The position numbers and the translations under genes are program-made. This document shows positions 9,330 to 18,325 of a DNA stretch of 60,308 bases, piece by piece (within the stretch, counting starts at the first letter, position 1; the number at the start of each line of letters is the position of its first letter). The notes below the pieces were generated by a model. That model saw nothing but the letters and a program-made list of their open reading frames with translations. It had not been told where the DNA came from and searched no databases. The stretch is from Saprospiraceae bacterium (GTDB lineage Bacteria > Bacteroidota > Bacteroidia > Chitinophagales > Saprospiraceae), in contig JAEUUU010000065.1 in assembly GCA_016787345.1 (NCBI GenBank), forward strand, positions 1 through 60,308. The letters run 5' to 3'.

Positions 9330-10781
9330 TCAAATCTGCACGGCGCCCAAAATCCGGTTAACGCTGGCATCCGTAAGATTCAACACAATTTGCGGGAAAA
9401 AGCCCAGCAAAATCACAAGGGCCGCAATAGCGCCGAGCACGATCCAGTCGCGGGTTTCCACGTCGGCAAAACGTTCGGTGTTGTCGTTCGTCGTGCCAAA
9501 CATGGCCAGGCCGTAAGCCCGCAGCATGTACACGGCGCCGAAAATGATCGTAAAACCTGCTGCCAAACCTGCCCAGAAATTGTACTTCCAGACGCCGTTG
9601 AGCAGCATAAACTCACCGGGGAAACCATTGGTCAGCGGAACTGCCACGGCGCCGAGGGTGATGATCATGAAAAGCGTGGCAAAACGAGGCGCCGATTTGG
9701 CGATCCCGCCCATGTCGGAGAGCGAACGGGTGCCCAGGCGGCGTTCGAGCAGGTCGACTACATAAAACAGACCCACCACGTTGATGCCGTGGTTGAGCAT
9801 CTGAATCAGGCCGCCCTGAACGCCGGTTTTGTTCCAGGCCAGTACGCCAGCCGCAATCAGGCCCACGTGTGCAATGGAGGAATATGCGATCAGCCGTTTC
9901 AGATCGCTCTGTTTGATGGCGATGATGCTGGCGTAAACGATACCGATGACGGCAAGGGTGATAAACGTAGGCGCCAGGGTGTGCATGGCTTCGGGAGCCA
10001 GGGGCACCATCCAGCGAATGACGCCGTAAATACCCATTTTCAGCATGATACCCGACAGGAGCATGGTGCCGCCCGTAGGCGCGCTGACGTAAGTGTCGGG
10101 CTGCCAGGTGTGGAAGGGGAAAACCGGCATTTTTACGGCAAATGCCAGGAAGAAGCCGAGCATTACCCAGTTGGCCGTATGCTCCGGCAACTGTACCTGA
10201 ACCAAATCCGTCCAGGCAAAGGAGTGATGACCTTCCACATTGGTCTGCATGTACACCCAAAGCAGCGACACAAGCATAAACAGCGAGCCGATAAAGGTGT
10301 AAATGAAGAATTTAAGCGTCACCCGGATACGATCATCGCCGCCCCAAATGGCGCAGATAAAGTAGATCGGGATGAGGGCCAGTTCGTAGAAAATGTAAAA
10401 CAGCAAGCCGTCGTCGGCCAGAAAAACGCCGTTCAAAGCGCCGATCATCATGAGTACAAGGCCGTAGTAACGGGCATCCTGACCAAATGAGCGGTTGTAA
10501 CTGCTCAGGACGATCAGCGGGGCAAGCAGGTTGGTCAATGCCACGAGCAGGAGGCTGATGCCGTCCATGCTCAGGCTGAACGAAATACCGGCTTGTGGTA
10601 CCCAGGGAGCGGAGAATGCGTGATTCACCGCGGCCGAGGAGTCGAATCCTGCCCACGCTGCGGCGGTTACAGCCAGATTGGCGACGGCCGCGGCCAGCGC
10701 AACATAACGCACGTTGGCGCCGCGCAAGGCGAATATAGCCAGCGAGGAGAGGAGAGGAATGAGTATGAGTAATAGGGACAT
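9330..10781 (-). CDS. nuoM: NADH-quinone oxidoreductase subunit M
   Basis: Second antiporter-like subunit of complex I, 483 residues and about 14 membrane helices. Recognisable stretches are FYIFYELALIPIYFICAIWGG, FPFHTWQPDTYVSAPTGG and LIAYSSIAHVGL, all hallmarks of NuoM with the channel Glu and Lys residues. Spacing is 24 bases to nuoL and 19 to nuoN. The length is slightly under the E. coli protein. The opposite strand carries a long open frame that is only a shadow of this gene. Confidence 0.95.
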   Translation of the reverse strand: MSLLLILIPLLSSLAIFALRGANVRYVALAAAVANLAVTAAAWAGFDSSAAVNHAFSAPWVPQAGISFSLSMDGISLLLVALTNLLAPLIVLSSYNRSFGQDARYYGLVLMMIGALNGVFLADDGLLFYIFYELALIPIYFICAIWGGDDRIRVTLKFFIYTFIGSLFMLVSLLWVYMQTNVEGHHSFAWTDLVQVQLPEHTANWVMLGFFLAFAVKMPVFPFHTWQPDTYVSAPTGGTMLLSGIMLKMGIYGVIRWMVPLAPEAMHTLAPTFITLAVIGIVYASIIAIKQSDLKRLIAYSSIAHVGLIAAGVLAWNKTGVQGGLIQMLNHGINVVGLFYVVDLLERRLGTRSLSDMGGIAKSAPRFATLFMIITLGAVAVPLTNGFPGEFMLLNGVWKYNFWAGLAAGFTIIFGAVYMLRAYGLAMFGTTNDNTERFADVETRDWIVLGAIAALVILLGFFPQIVLNLTDASVNRILGAVQI

Positions 10782-10805
10782 AGTCGCTTGATAGTCAGAG
10801 TCGGT

Positions 10806-12710
10806 TTACAAAAACACCACCAGCAGGATCAGGATGGCGCCGGCCACCATGCTCAACAGGTAGTATTCGATATTGCCGTTTTGCAAACGCCGGAATTGTG
10901 CCCCCAGCGCCTGAATGCCGTTGCCGACGCCGTTCACGGCGCCGTCGATGCCCCAAATATCTACATAGTAGTGGAACAGTTTGGACAAGCGCTCGACCGG
11001 GCGAACAAACACAGTGTCGTAGATTTCATCCACGTAAAATTTGTGGGCAAACAACTTCGTCAGGCCGGTTTGCTCCGCATCGGTTACCGGACGGCTGCCG
11101 CGTACAGCATAGATATAATACGACACGGCGATTACAACCAGGGCCAGCGAAGTGGTAAAGATCATCAGCGACCATTCCGTACTGGCTTCCAGGTGGTGCA
11201 GTTCGCCGCCGTGCGGGTTGACGTTGGTCACTACCGGCTCGAAGAAATGCTCGAGCCATTGCGGTGTGCCGATGTGCATGAAATGCGGAATGTTCAAAAA
11301 GCCGCCGGCCAGTGACAAAACGGCCAGCACGATCAACGGCAGGGTCATTACCAGCGGGCTTTCATGCAAATGGTGCTTTTGTTCTTCCGTACCCCGAAAT
11401 TGGCCGAAGAACGTTACGAACAGCAGGCGACACATGTAAATAGCGGTCAGCATGCCACCCAACCCTGCAAAACCCCACCAGAGTTTGCCTCCGGCGGCCC
11501 AGGTGTTGGCAAAAATTTCGTCTTTGGAGAAAAAGCCGGCCATCAGCGGGAAGCCCGCAATGGCGAACGTACCGATCAGGAATACCCAGAACGTGATCGG
11601 AAGCGCTTTGCGCAAGCCGCCCATATTGCGAATATCCTGTTCTCCGCCCATGGCATGAATTACGGAACCGGCGCCGAGGAACAAGAGGGCTTTGAAAAAC
11701 GCGTGGGTCGTCACGTGAAACATGGCGCTCGTGTAGGCGCCCATACCCAAGGCTACAAACATCAGTCCCAGCTGCGATACCGTCGAGTAGGCCAGCACTT
11801 TTTTGATGTCGTTCTGCCGGAGGCCAATCAGCGCGGCGAAAATGGAAGTGAGCAGACCGACAAGGGCTACCAGGTGCAGGGCATCCGGCGAAAGGCTGTA
11901 AAGACCATTGCAACGCGCAACGAGGTAAATACCGGCCGTCACCATCGTCGCGGCGTGAATCAGCGCGGAAACCGGCGTCGGGCCGGCCATAGCGTCGGGG
12001 AGCCAGGTGTAGAGCGGAATCTGGGCGCTTTTACCCATCGCACCGATAAACAGCAGAATACAGATCGCTGTGATCGTCGGGTCGCCAGCCGTAAAGTTCT
12101 TCGCAGAAGCAAAGACGTCGGCGTAGGAAATGCTGCCAAAGGTGTTGTAAATCAAAAAGATACCCAGCAGCAGGCCAAGGTCGCCTATGCGGTTCATGAT
12201 GAATGCCTTGCGGGCAGCATGACCGTATTCGCGGTTGTGGTACCAGAAGCCGATGAGCAGATAGGAGCAAAGTCCCACCCCTTCCCAGCCGAAGAACAGC
12301 ATCAGGAAGTTGTCGCCCATGACCAGCAGCAACATGCTGAAAATGAAGAGATTCAGGTAAGCGAAAAACTTCCAGTAACCTTCATCGTCGTGCATGTATC
12401 CCATCGAATAGACGTGGATCAGGAAACCTACGCCGGTCACGATCAGCATCATCCAGACCGACAACTGGTCGACCAGGAAAGAGAAATCGACCCGAAGGCT
12501 GTCTACCGTGAAGAAATTGTACAGCACGGAATGAATCGGGCCGCTGGCCGACACCTGGTTGAAGCAGGCAACGCTCAGCAGGAAGGAAATCAGCACCGTA
12601 CCGGAGCCGATAGCGCCTACCAGCGTCTTGCTCATATTTCGCCCGAACAAGCCGTTGATCGCAAACCCGATCAGCGGTAAAAAGGGTATTAGTGGTATAA
12701 GTTGTTGCAT
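10806..12710 (-). CDS. nuoL: NADH-quinone oxidoreductase subunit L
   Basis: Distal antiporter-like subunit of complex I, 634 residues, carrying the long lateral helix near its C-terminus. Typical segments are GWEGVGLCSYLLIGFW, IPLYTWLPDAMAGPTPVSAL and AYSTVSQLGLMFVALG. The C-terminal 120 residues hold an amphipathic stretch before the final membrane helix, as in E. coli NuoL. The start is ATG 12710, 18 bases after nuoK. Confidence 0.95.
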   Translation of the reverse strand: MQQLIPLIPFLPLIGFAINGLFGRNMSKTLVGAIGSGTVLISFLLSVACFNQVSASGPIHSVLYNFFTVDSLRVDFSFLVDQLSVWMMLIVTGVGFLIHVYSMGYMHDDEGYWKFFAYLNLFIFSMLLLVMGDNFLMLFFGWEGVGLCSYLLIGFWYHNREYGHAARKAFIMNRIGDLGLLLGIFLIYNTFGSISYADVFASAKNFTAGDPTITAICILLFIGAMGKSAQIPLYTWLPDAMAGPTPVSALIHAATMVTAGIYLVARCNGLYSLSPDALHLVALVGLLTSIFAALIGLRQNDIKKVLAYSTVSQLGLMFVALGMGAYTSAMFHVTTHAFFKALLFLGAGSVIHAMGGEQDIRNMGGLRKALPITFWVFLIGTFAIAGFPLMAGFFSKDEIFANTWAAGGKLWWGFAGLGGMLTAIYMCRLLFVTFFGQFRGTEEQKHHLHESPLVMTLPLIVLAVLSLAGGFLNIPHFMHIGTPQWLEHFFEPVVTNVNPHGGELHHLEASTEWSLMIFTTSLALVVIAVSYYIYAVRGSRPVTDAEQTGLTKLFAHKFYVDEIYDTVFVRPVERLSKLFHYYVDIWGIDGAVNGVGNGIQALGAQFRRLQNGNIEYYLLSMVAGAILILLVVFL

Positions 12711-12728
12711 TGTATTTCTATTGGGCGA

Positions 12729-13049
12729 TTAGTTTCTCAATTTATCCAGCAGGGAAATGTCAGTCGATTTGGTGTTCCGGTAAATCATGACCAGAATACC
12801 CAGGCCCACGGCAGCCTCCGCGGCAGCTACAACCATGATGAAAAATACCATGATCTGTCCCTGTGCGTCGCTGAGGTAAGTCGAAAATGCCGCTAAAAGC
12901 AGGTTTACGGCGTTCAGCATGAGTTCGATGCACATGAGCACGACGATGGCATTGCGCCGGGTGAGTACGCCGAACACGCCGATGCTGAACAGCACCGAAG
13001 ACAGATAAACGTAGTATTCGACAGGTACGGAACGTATGACTTCGAGCAT
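12729..13049 (-). CDS. nuoK: NADH-quinone oxidoreductase subunit K
   Basis: Small three-helix membrane subunit of complex I (106 residues). It contains the conserved acidic helices MCIELMLNAVNLLLAAFS and AAAEAAVGLGILVMIYRN, whose Glu residues belong to the proton path in known complexes. It sits 15 bases after nuoJ in the expected order. Confidence 0.95.
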   Translation of the reverse strand: MLEVIRSVPVEYYVYLSSVLFSIGVFGVLTRRNAIVVLMCIELMLNAVNLLLAAFSTYLSDAQGQIMVFFIMVVAAAEAAVGLGILVMIYRNTKSTDISLLDKLRN

Positions 13050-13064
13050 AAGGCTTCGGTTTTT

Positions 13065-13565
13065 TTAAACTTTGAGATCTTTTTTACCCACCAGAACGGC
13101 GCCCACCATGGCGGCGAGGAACAGAATGCCGGCTATTTCAAACGGCACGACAAAATCGGTGAACAACACCTTGCCGAGGTTTTCCACCAGACCTACCTGC
13201 GGGTTTGACTGTTCCGCACCGGCAATCTGGATGCTGCCGTGCATGGCGCCGACCATCGTCACCAGCAAGCTACCGGCCGCAATGGCGCCAGCCAATTTCC
13301 AGCCGGCCGACTTTTGGGGTTCGGTGTCCTTGTTCAGGTTGAGCAGCATGAGCACAAACAGGAATAGCACCATGATCGCGCCGGCATAGACGATAATGTG
13401 CACAACGGCAAGAAACTGGGCGTTCAGCAGCACATATTGGCCGGCAATGGTAAAAAAGGTCAGAATCAGGTACAATACGCTGTGAACGGGGCTTTTGGCA
13501 AACACCATCAGCAGAGCGGTAATGACCGAAATGACCGCCAGGGTCAGGAAAATTGCAAGTGTCAT
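13065..13565 (-). CDS. nuoJ: NADH-quinone oxidoreductase subunit J
   Basis: Five-helix membrane subunit of complex I (166 residues). The segments KSPVHSVLYLILTFF and VHIIVYAGAIMVLFLFVLML match the NuoJ helix with the pi-bulge that moves during coupling. The start is ATG 13565. An 84-base spacer separates it from nuoI, the largest gap in the membrane-arm half of the operon, with no obvious promoter in it. Confidence 0.95.
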   Translation of the reverse strand: MTLAIFLTLAVISVITALLMVFAKSPVHSVLYLILTFFTIAGQYVLLNAQFLAVVHIIVYAGAIMVLFLFVLMLLNLNKDTEPQKSAGWKLAGAIAAGSLLVTMVGAMHGSIQIAGAEQSNPQVGLVENLGKVLFTDFVVPFEIAGILFLAAMVGAVLVGKKDLKV

Positions 13566-13649
13566 TGTCGTCGGTTAGTCCGTTTTATGGTCCTTCGGAT
13601 AATGGGGCAGGGTTGTGTTTTATCATCAAAAAAATCAGCGCAGCCATAT

Positions 13650-14228
13650 TTAATGGGCGGTTTCAGCAGCCCATTTTTTCTCCTGAATATGTTTCTGGCG
13701 AACGCTGACGTCGATCCGTTTTTCCGGCTCTACGCCTTCCACCAGCAGGTCTTTGCCAAAGACAAATCCCTGGCGGGCGTAGTCGCTGGGCACGATGCGG
13801 TCGGTCAGGAAAATCGCCTCCTTCGGACAGGCTTCTTCGCAAAGCCCGCAGAAAATGCAGCGGAGCATGTTGATTTCGTAAACAGCGGCGTATTTCTCTT
13901 CGCGATAGAGGTGTTCTTCGCCTTTTTCGCGCTCGGCCGCGGTCATGGTAATGGCTTCGGCCGGGCAGGCTACGGCGCAAAGGCCACAAGCCGTACAGCG
14001 TTCTGCGCCTTTTTCATCGCGTTTCAAAACGTGCCAGCCGCGCCATACCGGGGCGAAGGGGCGCTTGACTTCGGGGTAACGCACCGTGTGGGATTTGCCG
14101 AACATCACCCTTACAAAGTGTTTCAGGGTGGTCCACATTCCTTTCAAAATGGCTACCAGGTAGATGCGCTCCCAGAAATTCATCTTTTTGTTGACGACGT
14201 TCCGAGAACGATTGGTCAGAGACTGCAT
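13650..14228 (-). CDS. nuoI: NADH-quinone oxidoreductase subunit I
   Basis: Peripheral-arm ferredoxin-like subunit carrying clusters N6a and N6b. The two 4Fe-4S motifs are CTACGLCAVACP and CIFCGLCEEACP. ATG 14228 (192 residues) is preferred over a TTG at 14267, which would overlap nuoH and add 13 residues without family support. The N-terminal segment before the first cluster, about 70 residues with WTTLKHFVRVMFGKS, is membrane-associated in known complexes. Confidence 0.95.
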   Translation of the reverse strand: MQSLTNRSRNVVNKKMNFWERIYLVAILKGMWTTLKHFVRVMFGKSHTVRYPEVKRPFAPVWRGWHVLKRDEKGAERCTACGLCAVACPAEAITMTAAEREKGEEHLYREEKYAAVYEINMLRCIFCGLCEEACPKEAIFLTDRIVPSDYARQGFVFGKDLLVEGVEPEKRIDVSVRQKHIQEKKWAAETAH

Positions 14229-14256
14229 ATTTTCTAAAATATTGGTCTTCAATAAT

Positions 14257-15291
14257 TTATTTTCCAAAATACAGAACGCCGGCGCCAGTCAGCAACATGT
14301 TGAAGATGGCCAGCGGAATGAGCGATTTCCAGCCCAGGTGCATCAGTTGGTCGTAGCGGAAACGCGGGATTGTCCAGCGAATCCACATGAACACGAAAAT
14401 GAAGAAGAACACCTTGGCAAACAAAACGATCGGGCCCATGAATCCTCCCAGCCAGTTGGGGTCGAGCCCCGGAAAGTTGTAGCCGCCGAAGAATACGGTC
14501 GCCGTTACGGCGCTGGAAATAAACATGTTGATGTATTCGGCGAAAAGGAAAAAGCCGAGTTTCATCGAGCTGTATTCCGTGTGGTAACCGCCGATCAACT
14601 CGGTTTCACATTCGGCCATGTCGAACGGTGCGCGGTTGCATTCGGCCAGCGAGCAGATAAAGAAAATCAGGAAGCCCAGCGGCTGATACCAAACGTTCCA
14701 GTTGAAACCGGTCTGCTGTGCTGCCATTTCCCTGAGGCTGAGGGTACCGGTCATCATCACCACGGCGATGACCGACAGGCCCATGGCCAATTCGTAGGAG
14801 ATCATCTGCGAACTGGCACGGATAGCGCCGTACAGCGAGAACTTGTTGTTCGACGACCAGCCGCCGATCATGATGCCGTAGACGCCCAGCGACGACAAGC
14901 CCAGAATATACAGAATGCCGATGTTCAGGTCGGCTACCTGAAGGTCGACCGGCGTGCCGAAAACCGTCAGTTGAGTGCCCCAGGGGATCACAGCGCTCGT
15001 CATACAGGCAACGAACATGAAGGCGCCGGGGGCCAGAATATACAACCAGCGTTCGGCTTCATTGGGCCGGAAGTCTTCCTTGGTGAACATTTTCACCCCG
15101 TCGGCAAGCGGTTGCAAAATCCCCCAGGGGCCGGCGCGATCGGGACCCAGGCGGTCCTGAAAGAAGGCTGCGAATTTGCGTTCGCCGTACGTCGAGTAGG
15201 CCGCTACACCGAGCGTAATGGCAAACAAAACGCTGATGAGGATAATTTTCTCAACGATAAAGCCAGCCGAAAAAAGTAATAATATGCTCAT
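14257..15291 (-). CDS. nuoH: NADH-quinone oxidoreductase subunit H
   Basis: Eight-helix membrane subunit that forms the quinone chamber with NuoB and NuoD (344 residues). Family segments include YSTYGERKFAAFFQDRLGP (YGER in place of the more usual mitochondrial LLERK), LAECNRAPFDMAECETELIGG and GYHTEYSSMKLGFFLFAEY. It starts at ATG 15291 and lies 24 bases after nuoG. Confidence 0.96.
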   Translation of the reverse strand: MSILLLFSAGFIVEKIILISVLFAITLGVAAYSTYGERKFAAFFQDRLGPDRAGPWGILQPLADGVKMFTKEDFRPNEAERWLYILAPGAFMFVACMTSAVIPWGTQLTVFGTPVDLQVADLNIGILYILGLSSLGVYGIMIGGWSSNNKFSLYGAIRASSQMISYELAMGLSVIAVVMMTGTLSLREMAAQQTGFNWNVWYQPLGFLIFFICSLAECNRAPFDMAECETELIGGYHTEYSSMKLGFFLFAEYINMFISSAVTATVFFGGYNFPGLDPNWLGGFMGPIVLFAKVFFFIFVFMWIRWTIPRFRYDQLMHLGWKSLIPLAIFNMLLTGAGVLYFGK

Positions 15292-15315
15292 TTTCTTAGT
15301 GTTAAAGCCTGATGA

Positions 15316-16245
15316 TCAACGCACGGTAACAGCGCCTTCATAGTGGTTTTGGGAAATGACGGAGTGGCGGTCGATGTCGCGCGGACCTTCGATCGTCCAG
15401 TCATTGGCGCCTTTTTTCTCGAATCGGCAGGTATTGCAGATGAAGTCGTGCACTTCGCCGTACTTGTCTTTGCGGGCTGTGACGCGGAAAATTTCCTTGC
15501 CGTACATCCAAACCACGGCTTTGCCCGAGCAGGTGGGGCAGTCGCGGTGGGCGTCCATCGGATTGAGGAACCACACGCGACTTTTGAAGCGGAAAGTGCG
15601 GTCGGTCAAAGCGCCTACGGGGCACACATCGATCACGTTGCCCGAAAAATCGTTGTCGATCGCTTTTTCGATAAACGTGCTGATCTCGGCGTGGTCGCCC
15701 CGGCCGATAATCCCGTGTACGCGGCCGTCGGTCAGTTGCTGGGCGGTGTACACGCAGCGGTAGCACAGGATGCAGCGCGTCATGTGCAGTTTGATATAGG
15801 GGCCGATATCGATTTTTTCAAATGTGCGGCGTTCGAATTCGTAGCGGGTGTTTTCCGCGCCGTGTTCGAAAGCGAGGTCTTGAAGGTGGCATTCGCCTGC
15901 CTGGTCGCAGATCGGGCAATCGAGCGGGTGGTTGAGCAACAGGAATTCGACTACGCCGGCGCGGGCCTTGAGTACCTCGTCGCTGGTGATATTGGCCACT
16001 TCCATACCATCCATGACCGTCGTTTGGCAGGAAGCCACGAGTTTGGGCATGGGGCGGGGGTCTTTTTCAGAGCCTTTGGTCACCTTTACCAGGCAGGTGC
16101 GGCATTTGCCACCCGAGCCTTTGAGGGTGGAGTAGTAGCACATGGCCGGCGGCACGATGTCGCCGCCAATCTGGCGGGCGGCATTGAGGATAGTGGTGCC
16201 TTCCGGTACTTCGATTTCGAAGTTGTCTATTTTTACTTTAGGCAT
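15316..16245 (-). CDS. nuoG: NADH-quinone oxidoreductase subunit G, short form
   Basis: Electron-conducting subunit of the peripheral arm, only 309 residues where E. coli NuoG has about 900. It keeps all N-terminal cluster ligands: Cys36, 48, 51 and 73 for the 2Fe-2S N1b; His106, Cys110, 113 and 119 for N5; Cys158, 161, 164 and 208 for N4. It ends soon after, with two further CxxC pairs (236/239 and 270/273) and no molybdopterin-oxidoreductase-like domain. Short NuoG proteins are known among Bacteroidota, so this is probably the native form and not damage. No matching C-terminal domain is encoded nearby. Upstream of it, in place of direct contact with nuoF, lies a toxin-antitoxin pair. Confidence 0.92.
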   Translation of the reverse strand: MPKVKIDNFEIEVPEGTTILNAARQIGGDIVPPAMCYYSTLKGSGGKCRTCLVKVTKGSEKDPRPMPKLVASCQTTVMDGMEVANITSDEVLKARAGVVEFLLLNHPLDCPICDQAGECHLQDLAFEHGAENTRYEFERRTFEKIDIGPYIKLHMTRCILCYRCVYTAQQLTDGRVHGIIGRGDHAEISTFIEKAIDNDFSGNVIDVCPVGALTDRTFRFKSRVWFLNPMDAHRDCPTCSGKAVVWMYGKEIFRVTARKDKYGEVHDFICNTCRFEKKGANDWTIEGPRDIDRHSVISQNHYEGAVTVR

Positions 16246-16260
16246 TGTATTGATAATGCT

Positions 16261-16601
16261 TTAATTTTCAATGTCTTGCAAAATTTGCTTCACTGTTGAT
16301 TTCAATTTGGGGAGGTTTTCCCGTACGACGAACATGACGATTGGCATATCGGTGCCCCAATAATCGTGAATCAACTTATCGCGAAGGCCGGCAACTCTTT
16401 TCCAAGGTATATCCGGGTAATTTGCTCTTATTTCTTCCGGGATTTGCTTTACAGCCTCCCCAATTATCTGAAGGCAAAGGATTAAAATCATGCCTTCGTC
16501 TGAAAATTGATCAATTTGCTTCCCCCCCGGTCGAGCACTTCTTGTGCCTTTTCCGAGTAGGCGATTATGTCGTTCAGAAAGTCGCGAATATCCCTTTTCA
16601 T
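16261..16601 (-). pseudogene. hepT: HepT-like HEPN ribonuclease toxin, frameshifted
   Basis: HEPN-domain toxin of a type VII toxin-antitoxin pair, split by a frameshift. The first 37 residues (MKRDIRDFLNDIIAYSEKAQ onward) end at TGA 16488. The second part continues in the next frame (bases 16261-16491, with ILCLQIIGEAVKQIPEEIR) and holds the catalytic R-x4-H-x-Y motif RDKLIHDY. The break lies at seven G on the coding strand (C run at 16522-16528). Five or eight G would restore one frame, reading KQIDQFSDEGMILILCL through the gap. The first part's stop overlaps the ATG at 16491 (ATGA), so the second half could be restarted. Its own start overlaps the mntA stop (ATGA at 16598-16601). It may be true inactivation, phase variation or a sequencing error. 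Confidence 0.8.
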
Positions 16602-16888
16602 AAATATTCTACTTCCGACAAGATATGTTGTCCGATATATTTTCGAAGACTGCGCTTTACAGCAACATCGACTTTGCAATTAAATATATCGGAGAGGTAT
16701 TCTTCCAGTTCCATGATCTCAAACAATCCGATTTCACGATCAAAGTCGACCAGTACATCAATATCGCTTGACTTTTTTTGTTCACCTCTGACCCAGGAGC
16801 CAAACACACCGATCTCCGACACCCCGAATCGGCGATGCAACTCGGATTTTTCCTGGATCAGTATGTTTTTTATATTCTCGAGAGTCAT
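16598..16888 (-). CDS. mntA: MntA-like nucleotidyltransferase antitoxin
   Basis: Minimal nucleotidyltransferase of 96 residues, the antitoxin partner of HepT. In studied pairs MntA neutralises the HEPN toxin by adding AMP to the Tyr of R-x4-H-x-Y. The hallmark GS-x10-DxD is exact: Gly30-Ser31 and Asp42, Asp44 in GSWVRGEQKKSSDIDVLVDF. ATG 16888 is chosen over a TTG three codons upstream. It overlaps hepT by four bases, so the two are translationally coupled. It is placed between nuoF (44 bases upstream) and nuoG on the same strand, which is not a usual site and suggests insertion of a mobile pair. The antitoxin reading frame is intact although the toxin is broken. Confidence 0.85.
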   Translation of the reverse strand: MTLENIKNILIQEKSELHRRFGVSEIGVFGSWVRGEQKKSSDIDVLVDFDREIGLFEIMELEEYLSDIFNCKVDVAVKRSLRKYIGQHILSEVEYL

Positions 16889-16931
16889 AGTATTCAATTA
16901 CATTATTTCAAGTTGGGCATGGGGATGAAGT

Positions 16932-18275
16932 TTATACCGTCGCCACAGGCTCTTTTACCAGCCCGTAATTCCGCTCCATACAAGCCCTCGGCTCGTTTAC
17001 GTGCCATTCGAACTCCTCGCGGAAGTGGCGGATGGCTGCGCTGACGGGCCAGGCGGCGGCGTCGCCGAGCGGGCAGATGGTATTGCCTTCGATCTTTTTG
17101 GCGACGTCGGCCAGCAGGTCGATGTCGCTCATTTTGCCCTGGCCGTTTTCGAGGCGCCAGAGTACTTTTTCCATCCAGCCGGTTCCTTCGCGGCAGGGCG
17201 AGCACTGGCCGCAGGATTCGTGGTGGTAAAAGCGGGCGAAGTTCCAGGTATTGCGCACGATGCACTGGTCTTCGTCGTACACGATAAAGCCGCCCGAACC
17301 CAGCATGGAGCCGGTGGCGAATCCGCCGTCGGCCAGGCTTTCGTAGGTCATGAGGCGATTTTCGCCATTGGCCGTTTTCGTGATGAGGAAGTGGGGTAGA
17401 ATGGGCACCGAAGAGCCGCCCGGCACGCAGGCTTTGATACGTTTGCCATTTTTGATGCCGCCGCACCACTCGTCGGAGTAGATGAATTCCTCTACCGAAA
17501 CGCCGAGGTCGATCTCGTATACGCCGGGTTTGTTGATGTTGCCGCTGGCGGAGATCAGTTTGGTACCCGTGCTTTTGCCGATGCCGATTTTGGCGTACTC
17601 GTCGCCGCCGTCGTTGACGATCGGCACTACCGCCGCGATGGTTTCCACGTTGTTGACCACGGTGGGGCATTGCCACAGGCCTTTGACGGCCGGGAACGGC
17701 GGCTTGATCCGCGGATTGCCGCGTTTGCCTTCGAGGCTTTCGATCAGGGCGGTTTCCTCACCGCAGATGTAGGCGCCGGCGCCAGGGTTGACGTACAGGT
17801 CGAGGTTGTAACCCGTGCCCAGAATGTTTTTACCCAGCCAGCCGTTGGCATAGGCCTCGGCAATGGCTTTTTCGAGGATAAAAACGATCCAGGAATACTC
17901 GCCCCGGATGTAGATGTAGGAGGTATTGGCCCCCAGTGCATACGACGACGTGATCATGCCCTCGATCAGCAGGTGGGGGATTTTTTCCATCAGGAAGCGA
18001 TCCTTGAAGGTGCCGGGCTCCGACTCGTCGGCGTTGCAAAGGAGGTAGCGCGGCACGCCCTCGGGTTTGGCCAGAAACGACCATTTCATACCCGTGGGGA
18101 AGCCAGCGCCGCCGCGACCGCGGAGGCCCGACTTTTTGACTTCTTCCACGACTTCGTCTGGCGTCATGTTTTTCAGCGCCTTTTCAACGGAGCGGTAGCC
18201 GCCGTGTTTGCGGTACACCTCGTAGGTGTTGATGCCTTCGATATGGGCGTGTTCAAGGAGAAGTTTGCGACTCAT
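16932..18275 (-). CDS. nuoF: NADH-quinone oxidoreductase subunit F
   Basis: NADH-binding flavoprotein subunit of complex I (447 residues) with FMN and cluster N3. The sequence shows GLRGRGGAGFPTGMKW for FMN, CNADESEPGTFKDR for NADH/FMN contact, GAGAYICGEETALIES, and the N3 ligands in ESCGQCSPCREGTGW plus a later CPLGD. The start is ATG 18275. A DUF2750 gene sits just upstream (50 bases) and an mntA/hepT pair just downstream, so this subunit is flanked on both sides by non-nuo genes. Confidence 0.97.
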   Translation of the reverse strand: MSRKLLLEHAHIEGINTYEVYRKHGGYRSVEKALKNMTPDEVVEEVKKSGLRGRGGAGFPTGMKWSFLAKPEGVPRYLLCNADESEPGTFKDRFLMEKIPHLLIEGMITSSYALGANTSYIYIRGEYSWIVFILEKAIAEAYANGWLGKNILGTGYNLDLYVNPGAGAYICGEETALIESLEGKRGNPRIKPPFPAVKGLWQCPTVVNNVETIAAVVPIVNDGGDEYAKIGIGKSTGTKLISASGNINKPGVYEIDLGVSVEEFIYSDEWCGGIKNGKRIKACVPGGSSVPILPHFLITKTANGENRLMTYESLADGGFATGSMLGSGGFIVYDEDQCIVRNTWNFARFYHHESCGQCSPCREGTGWMEKVLWRLENGQGKMSDIDLLADVAKKIEGNTICPLGDAAAWPVSAAIRHFREEFEWHVNEPRACMERNYGLVKEPVATV

Positions 18276-18325
18276 TTATAGCAAGTTGCGAATGTTCGTA
18301 TGGTTGCGGCGAAGGGAAGGGAATC

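Noticed and set aside
9318-12680. Long open frames (390 and 438 codons) on the plus strand opposite nuoM and nuoL
   Set aside because: They lie fully opposite clear Nuo genes, read as charged, low-complexity protein and match nothing recognisable. They are codon-bias shadows.
16903-17676. Arg/His-rich minus-strand frame inside nuoF
   Set aside because: Entirely within nuoF in another frame. The nuoF frame carries all the cluster and cofactor motifs.
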